46,432 nt of DNA, taken from a bacterium. GTDB taxonomy: Bacteria; Desulfobacterota; Binatia; HRBIN30; CADEER01. A program made the position numbers and the translations under genes. This document shows, in pieces, positions 43,228 to 46,432 of this stretch (position 1 is its first letter; every line of letters starts with the position of its first letter). The notes beneath the pieces were generated by a model. It was given only the letters and a program-made list of their open reading frames with translations. It had not been told where the DNA came from and did no database searches. Location: the NCBI GenBank assembly GCA_030430165.1, contig JAUIGL010000052.1, positions 1 through 46,432 on the forward strand. Direction: 5' to 3'.

Positions 43228-43457
43228 TCCTCGAGCGCGCTTCGCGCTTTTCGCAGAGCTTCCTCACCGGGAATGGGCTTCACCTGGCCGCTGCGAACCT
43301 GATCGCGGCGTCGCATTGCCTCGCTCACCCAAAGTTGCTCGACGTGGCCGAGATCGCTCGCGTCCAGACTCTCCACCAAGAGATCCGCCAGCTGCGCGCG
43401 GGATTCTCCAGACAGCTTCAGAGCCTGCTCGGCCAGACGCTCTACCCTTGTCGCCAT
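43224..43457 (-). CDS. Addiction-module antitoxin (PF09720-like)
   Basis: 77 residues from ATG 43457 (MATRVERLAEQALKL), chosen by comparison with the two similar antitoxins of the array; an in-frame ATG at 43511 lies next to the attC. Pattern LSGESRAQLADLLVESLDASDLGHVEQLWVSEAMRRRDQVRSGQVKPIPGEEALRKARSALEE with the typical toxin-binding end. Its ParE partner is truncated. Confidence 0.87.
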   Translation of the reverse strand: MATRVERLAEQALKLSGESRAQLADLLVESLDASDLGHVEQLWVSEAMRRRDQVRSGQVKPIPGEEALRKARSALEE

Positions 43458-43513
43458 ACGTTGAAAATACGGGGTTCGACGCTGGGCCTCAAGCTGCTTC
43501 TGTAGCCCCAACG

Positions 43514-43571
43514 CCCTAACCGGTCAATTGCGGCAGCCGCAGACGGGCGTCGGGTGACCGGCGTGTTCGAC
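43514..43571 (-). other. attC site
   Basis: Left core CCCTAAC, arm CGGTCAATTGCGG, top CAGCCGCAGACGG, arm GCGTCGGGTGACCGGCGT, right core GTTCGAC. CGGTCA pairs with TGACCG. Confidence 0.85.
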
Positions 43572-43604
43572 CTATCCGTGAGAGCCACCCTCTCGGGACC
43601 AGTA

Positions 43605-43889
43605 CTACTTGGAGTCATCAAGGCTTCCCCAGGTCGCAATACCTGTCGCTTTGTCGACCATGATCGGATTCGGATCCAAGTCGCCCGCGTAGCCCACCTT
43701 CGCACGAAACAACCAGTCATCACCGTCGTCGGTCGGAACCCCTTCGACATAGCCGCAACCTTCGACGCTATCGAATAGCTTCTCGGCTTGGGCGAGCGCA
43801 TCAGCAGCCGAAATCCGGCGGCCCTTCTCCAAACCCGGAAACGCCAGCAGCGAACTCGCGAGCACAATCGCGGGGAGGATCAAGCTCAT
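43605..43889 (-). CDS. Exported cassette protein of unknown function
   Basis: 94 residues from ATG 43889. A short signal peptide SLILPAIVLASSLLAFPG, then ISAADALAQAEKLFDSVEGCGYVEGVPTDDGDDWLFRAKVGYAGDLDPNPIMVDKATGIATWGSLDDSK. The end (N-P-I-M-V-D-K-x-T-G-x-x-x-W-G) resembles the strand-turn of YrhB/Imm35-like immunity domains, but this is weak. The longer in-frame reading upstream passes through the split attC and part of the IS element and is not used. Confidence 0.65.
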   Translation of the reverse strand: MSLILPAIVLASSLLAFPGLEKGRRISAADALAQAEKLFDSVEGCGYVEGVPTDDGDDWLFRAKVGYAGDLDPNPIMVDKATGIATWGSLDDSK

Positions 43890-43897
43890 CGCTGTAG

Positions 43898-43955
43898 GTC
43901 TAACGTCTCTGCCGGTCACCTGCGGCCGCTTGCGGCCGTCAGGTGCACCGGCTTG
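43898..43955 (-). other. attC site interrupted by the IS element
   Basis: Left core GTCTAAC, arm GTCTCTGCCGGTCACCTGCGG, top CCGCTTGCGG, arm CCGTCAGGTGCACCGGCTTG, then the sequence breaks. The missing TTCGGC of the right core resumes at 45146-45151 after the element. Joined, the site is 64 bp, like its neighbours. Confidence 0.88.
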
Positions 43956-45145
43956 ATACTCATCCAGGCCTCCTCCTCGCCGGAGCGGCGAGATAGGTTC
44001 GTCGCACACCAATACAACTGGCCCCTCACCACAGGGGCAAGGAGGAGACCGGATGAGATTCTACACAAAGCAACACGGATACTACTGCAGGATCGATCTG
44101 CATGCCAGGCAGATGTACACCTGCATCCTCGGCGCCGACGGTGAGGTCGTCTACCACCGCAACGGCCCCACCACGCCCGAGCACTTCCTGCGCGTCATCG
44201 CCCCCTACCGTAACGATGTCGTCGTCGCCGTCGAATGCATGTTCACCTGGTACTGGCTGGCCGATCTGTGCGCCCGCGAGGGCATCCCCTTCGTGCTCGG
44301 CCACGCCCTCTACATGAAGGCGATCCACGGAGGTAAGGCCAAGAACGACCGCATCGACGCTCACAAGATCGCCGCGCTACTGCGCGGCGGACTAATCCCA
44401 ATGGCCCACGTCTATCCACCCGAGATGCGCGCCACCCGTGATCTGCTCCGCCGCCGCTGCCACTTCACCCAGAAGCGAGCCGAGCTGCTCGCTCACATCC
44501 AAAACACCGCCAGCCAGTACAACCTCGCTCCGCTCGGCCGCAAGATCGCCTACAAGGGCAATCGCGGCGGCGTCGCCGAACACTTCGCCGACCCGCAGGT
44601 GCGAAAGAGCATTGATGCCGACCTCGAGCTCATCGATCACTACGACCGGCTGCTGGGCGACATCGAGCTTCACATCATGCGCACCGCAAAGGTACACGAC
44701 CCCGACACCCTCCACCGGCTGCGCTCGGTACCCGGGATCGGCAAGATCCTCGCCCTGGTCATCCTCTACGAAGTCGGCAACATCGATCGTTTTCCGCGCG
44801 TGCAGCAGTTCACTTCGTACTGCCGACTGGTGAAGGCCGCCAAGGAGTCCGCCGGTAAGCGCTATGGCAGCTCGGGCACGAAAATCGGCAATGCCCACCT
44901 CAAGTGGGCCTTCTCCGAGGCGGCCGTGCTCTTCCTGCGACGCAACGAGGAAGGACAAGCTCTACACGCCCGCCTGGTGCGCAAGCACGGCAAGGCCAAG
45001 GCACTCACCGTCCTCGCCCTGCGGAGAGAGCGGCAGCCGGCGCGGCCCATGAGAGCCAAGGCGGCGGGTGCCGCTCGTCGGCCCGCGGCTCCCAGCACCG
45101 TGGCCGTACTCCTGCGCCTATTGACTAACGGAGCCCTGATAAGTG
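43956..45145 (+). mobile_element. IS110-family (IS1111-like) insertion sequence in attC
   Basis: About 1190 bp, placed exactly between G and TTCGGC of an attC core. Subterminal inverted repeats: CTCATCCAGGCCTCC (43959-43973) and, reversed, CTTATCAGGGCTCC (45130-45143), 12 of 15 positions alike, 3 and 2 bp from the ends. No target duplication, as usual for the family. Subterminal repeats and attC targeting are marks of the IS1111-attC group. Boundaries are uncertain by 1 bp because G occurs on both sides. Confidence 0.85.
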
Positions 45146-45237
45146 TTCGGCTGCTTGGTTCGATTTCGCCCGCTCATACAGAGTCTCTGGCGCGATGTCG
45201 GCTCCATTGGGCCACACCAGCGTCCCGCCTTCGATAA
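44053..45237 (+). CDS. IS110-family transposase (DEDD), C-terminus aberrant
   Basis: 394 residues. The N-terminal RuvC-like domain has YCRIDLHARQMYTCI (Asp), VVAVEC (Glu) and GGKAKNDRIDAHKIA (Asp-Asp); the C-terminal domain has LRSVPGIGKILALVILYEVG and SAGKRYGSSGTKIGNAHLKWAFSEA with the catalytic Ser region. Family similarity holds to about residue 322 (ALTVLA). Relatives then continue with HKLxRAVYYMLKR, but here it reads LRRERQPARPMRAKAAG and runs past the element end into the next cassette. A frameshift or internal deletion near 45015 is likely, so this copy may be inactive. Confidence 0.9.
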   Translation: MRFYTKQHGYYCRIDLHARQMYTCILGADGEVVYHRNGPTTPEHFLRVIAPYRNDVVVAVECMFTWYWLADLCAREGIPFVLGHALYMKAIHGGKAKNDRIDAHKIAALLRGGLIPMAHVYPPEMRATRDLLRRRCHFTQKRAELLAHIQNTASQYNLAPLGRKIAYKGNRGGVAEHFADPQVRKSIDADLELIDHYDRLLGDIELHIMRTAKVHDPDTLHRLRSVPGIGKILALVILYEVGNIDRFPRVQQFTSYCRLVKAAKESAGKRYGSSGTKIGNAHLKWAFSEAAVLFLRRNEEGQALHARLVRKHGKAKALTVLALRRERQPARPMRAKAAGAARRPAAPSTVAVLLRLLTNGALISVRLLGSISPAHTESLARCRLHWATPASRLR

Positions 45238-45406
45238 AGAACCGCTCAAAGTACGCGGGGTCTTTCAATGGCTCGAAGACGGGACCAGTCAGCCAACCTG
45301 AGAAGTCGACATCTCTCTCGACTCCATCGCTAAACGAAACGCGGATCGTGTGATTCGCCAGGTAAGTCGCACCGACGACGACTGGAATTGTCTTCATCGC
45401 TTTCAC
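45125..45406 (-). CDS. DUF2442-domain protein
   Basis: 93 residues. PVVVGATYLANHTIRVSFSDGVERDVDFSGWLTGPVFEPLKDPAYFERFFIEGGTLVWPNGADIAPETLYERA is a full DUF2442 domain (D-G-x-x-x-x-x-D-F, F-x-x-x-x-x-x-G-x-L-x-W-P-N-G-x-D-I-A-P-E-x-L). DUF2442 often pairs with DUF4160 in toxin-antitoxin-like cassettes. The last residues HLSGLR and the stop come from the inserted IS end; without it the frame would run on through the attC. Confidence 0.85.
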   Translation of the reverse strand: MKAMKTIPVVVGATYLANHTIRVSFSDGVERDVDFSGWLTGPVFEPLKDPAYFERFFIEGGTLVWPNGADIAPETLYERAKSNQAAEHLSGLR

Positions 45407-45407
45407 C

Positions 45408-45668
45408 TCAATCCAAAGGTTCGATTCTTTCCAGTGGCTCGCCCATTTGGGCTCGTTCCCAGTTCGACGCGAGATCTGCTTGATGCACGGTTGCCCATTC
45501 CCCGATCAACCGAACCGCTGTCCGCGAACGGAGCTTGCCCGCCAGAATCTTGCCGTCGAAAGTGAACGTCGCTTGCTCGCCTTGGTATTCGGCGTGGAAG
45601 TGCGGAACACCATGCTCCTGATAGTACATCCGGATCAAAATCCCGAAGAAGGTCGAAACAACCGGCAT
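45408..45668 (-). CDS. DUF4160-domain protein
   Basis: 86 residues. VVSTFFGILIRMYYQEHGVPHFHAEYQGEQATFTFDGKILAGKLRSRTAVRLIGEWATVHQADLASNWERA is the complete DUF4160 pattern (I-x-M-x-x-x-x-H-x-x-P-H-F-H-A-x-Y, L-x-x-W). It lies 1 bp upstream of the DUF2442 gene. The pair is suspected to be a toxin-antitoxin system; which partner is toxic is not settled. One two-gene cassette. Confidence 0.88.
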   Translation of the reverse strand: MPVVSTFFGILIRMYYQEHGVPHFHAEYQGEQATFTFDGKILAGKLRSRTAVRLIGEWATVHQADLASNWERAQMGEPLERIEPLD

Positions 45669-45698
45669 CTAGAGAGTTTACTCGATCGTGGCCGGACA

Positions 45699-45762
45699 GC
45701 CTAACGTCTCTGCCGGTCAGCCGCGCCGCGAAGCGGCGTCGGCCTGCACCGGCTAGTTAGGC
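45699..45762 (-). other. attC site
   Basis: Left core GCCTAAC, arm GTCTCTGCCGGTCAGCCGCG, top CCGCGAAGCGG, arm CGTCGGCCTGCACCGGCTA, right core GTTAGGC (perfect RYYYAAC/GTTRRRY pair). The hicB stop is in the right core. Confidence 0.92.
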
Positions 45763-45984
45763 ATACACCAACCGACCTTTCGGTTGAGGAATGGGACGCC
45801 CGAGTTCTCGGGCTGTGTCGATCCACTCCCCGATCACCGTCTCCGCGTTGGCGACTGCTTCGGCATACGTGCGGCCATCAGCAGCACATCCCGGAAGTTC
45901 CGGAACCTCAACGACGAAAGCGTCATCCTCGTCGCTCCAGTAGATGATCATCTCATAGCGTGGTTCCGCGGCCTCATTCGCCAT
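45757..45984 (-). CDS. hicB: HicB-family antitoxin
   Basis: 75 residues. YEMIIYWSDEDDAFVVEVPELPGCAADGRTYAEAVANAETVIGEWIDTARELGRPIP is the HicB partial RNase H fold (E-D-x-x-F-V-V-x-V-P-x-L-P-G-C...A-D-G-x-T). This short form lacks a C-terminal DNA-binding domain. The TAA lies in the attC core. Follows hicA by 52 bp. Confidence 0.93.
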   Translation of the reverse strand: MANEAAEPRYEMIIYWSDEDDAFVVEVPELPGCAADGRTYAEAVANAETVIGEWIDTARELGRPIPQPKGRLVYA

Positions 45985-46036
45985 CGCTCTCTCCGGTCAC
46001 TCGGTATCGGACCATCACGCCTCGAACCTGTCGCAC

Positions 46037-46237
46037 CTAGTAGGCCTTGGCGTGCCGGCCGCGCGGTTGAAGGTTGAGGATCTCTTCAACGCCGTCCTTC
46101 GTGAAAATGTGGTGACCCCCTTTGATCCGCTCGGCAAACCCTAGCCGTCGCAACAGGTTCCGGAGCTCCGCGAAAGGGATCGTCGCATCCGATCTTCCAC
46201 TCAGTACCCGTGCGAGAATCTCGCTGGCCTTTGCCAT
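46037..46237 (-). CDS. hicA: HicA-family toxin
   Basis: 66 residues. PFAELRNLLRRLGFAERIKGGHHIFTKDGVEEILNLQPRGRHAKAY follows HicA (L-x-x-L-G-F-x-x-x-x-x-G-S/G-H-x-x-F) with the catalytic His in GGHHIF. HicA is a ribosome-independent mRNA interferase. The N-terminus is a little longer than the shortest members. Upstream partner of hicB in one cassette. ~30 bp separate its start from the attC core at 46268. Confidence 0.92.
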   Translation of the reverse strand: MAKASEILARVLSGRSDATIPFAELRNLLRRLGFAERIKGGHHIFTKDGVEEILNLQPRGRHAKAY

Positions 46238-46267
46238 CCCCGCATCGTACCCAAGGCATCACAGAAT

Positions 46268-46333
46268 GCCTAACGTCCTGCCGGTCACCTGCGGCCGCCG
46301 CAGGCGGACGTCAGGTGCAACGGCGTGTTAGCC
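46268..46333 (-). other. attC site
   Basis: Left core GCCTAAC, arm GTCCTGCCGGTCACCTGCGG, top CCGCCGCAGGCGGACG, arm TCAGGTGCAACGGCGT, right core GTTAGCC. The best-kept long-arm site of the array. Confidence 0.92.
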
Positions 46334-46432
46334 GGTCGGCGCATCATTGGTTTCGATCCAGATAGCGAACATGACACCGAACCCGATGACCGCCCCCGCA
46401 GCAACAGCCTCCCCGACGGCTCGCACGTCCAC
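46328..46432 (-). CDS. Small membrane protein, 3' part
   Basis: The last 34 codons of a gene that enters from the right: VDVRAVGEAVAAGAVIGFG, then VMFAIWIETNDAPTG. One TM helix. The stop TAA (46328-46330) is in the attC core. Start outside the window; family unknown. Confidence 0.6.
   Translation of the reverse strand: MDVRAVGEAVAAGAVIGFGVMFAIWIETNDAPTG

Overview
The window comes from a high-GC Gram-negative bacterium. Evidence is lipobox-bearing signal peptides, a Wzm/Wzt-type exporter, an Ntr-type PTS enzyme I, and secreted proteins with Pro/Thr repeats, a DUF4215-like Cys-rich repeat and a dockerin-like tail. Proteins of this style are frequent in deltaproteobacterial and Candidatus Binatota-like genomes; that placement is an inference from style. 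No rRNA, tRNA or phylogenetic marker was seen.

Part 1 (1-25.2 kb) is a surface-glycan or glycolipid locus. It holds two convergent paralogous multi-membrane proteins, three alkaline-phosphatase-fold (AlkP/sulfatase-like) proteins, two methyltransferases, an acyltransferase-3 membrane protein, a polyprenol-phosphate sugar transferase, a GT-C type membrane glycosyltransferase, two GT4 and two GT2 glycosyltransferases, a flippase-like LPG-synthase-TM protein and a two-component ABC polysaccharide exporter. Together they could charge a lipid carrier, build and decorate a glycan, and export it. Three short structured repeats interrupt the locus or border it.

Part 2 (25.2-33.8 kb) holds a lipoprotein with a long TPT repeat, a Gly-rich beta-helix protein with a dockerin-like end, PtsP, and a response regulator/histidine kinase fusion.

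Part 3 (33.87-46.43 kb) differs in character: short, mostly function-unknown minus-strand genes, visibly less GC-rich, separated by recurring imperfect palindromes of about 55-70 bp bounded by RYYYAAC and GTTRRRY. These are integron attC sites. I count about 14 good sites plus several decayed ones, so this is a chromosomal integron cassette array. Genes read right to left, so attI and the integrase, if present, should lie beyond the right edge. Cargo includes several toxin-antitoxin modules (HicAB, three ParE-type pairs, a BrnT/DUF4258-like pair, DUF4160/DUF2442), a NADAR protein, an EF-Tu domain-3-like protein, an HD hydrolase, an aspartic protease and membrane proteins of unknown function. 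Several cassettes are decaying: one ParE toxin and one small gene each carry a single in-frame stop, and another ParE is truncated. An IS110/IS1111-type element sits exactly inside one attC, splitting its terminal core; removing it restores a 64-bp site.
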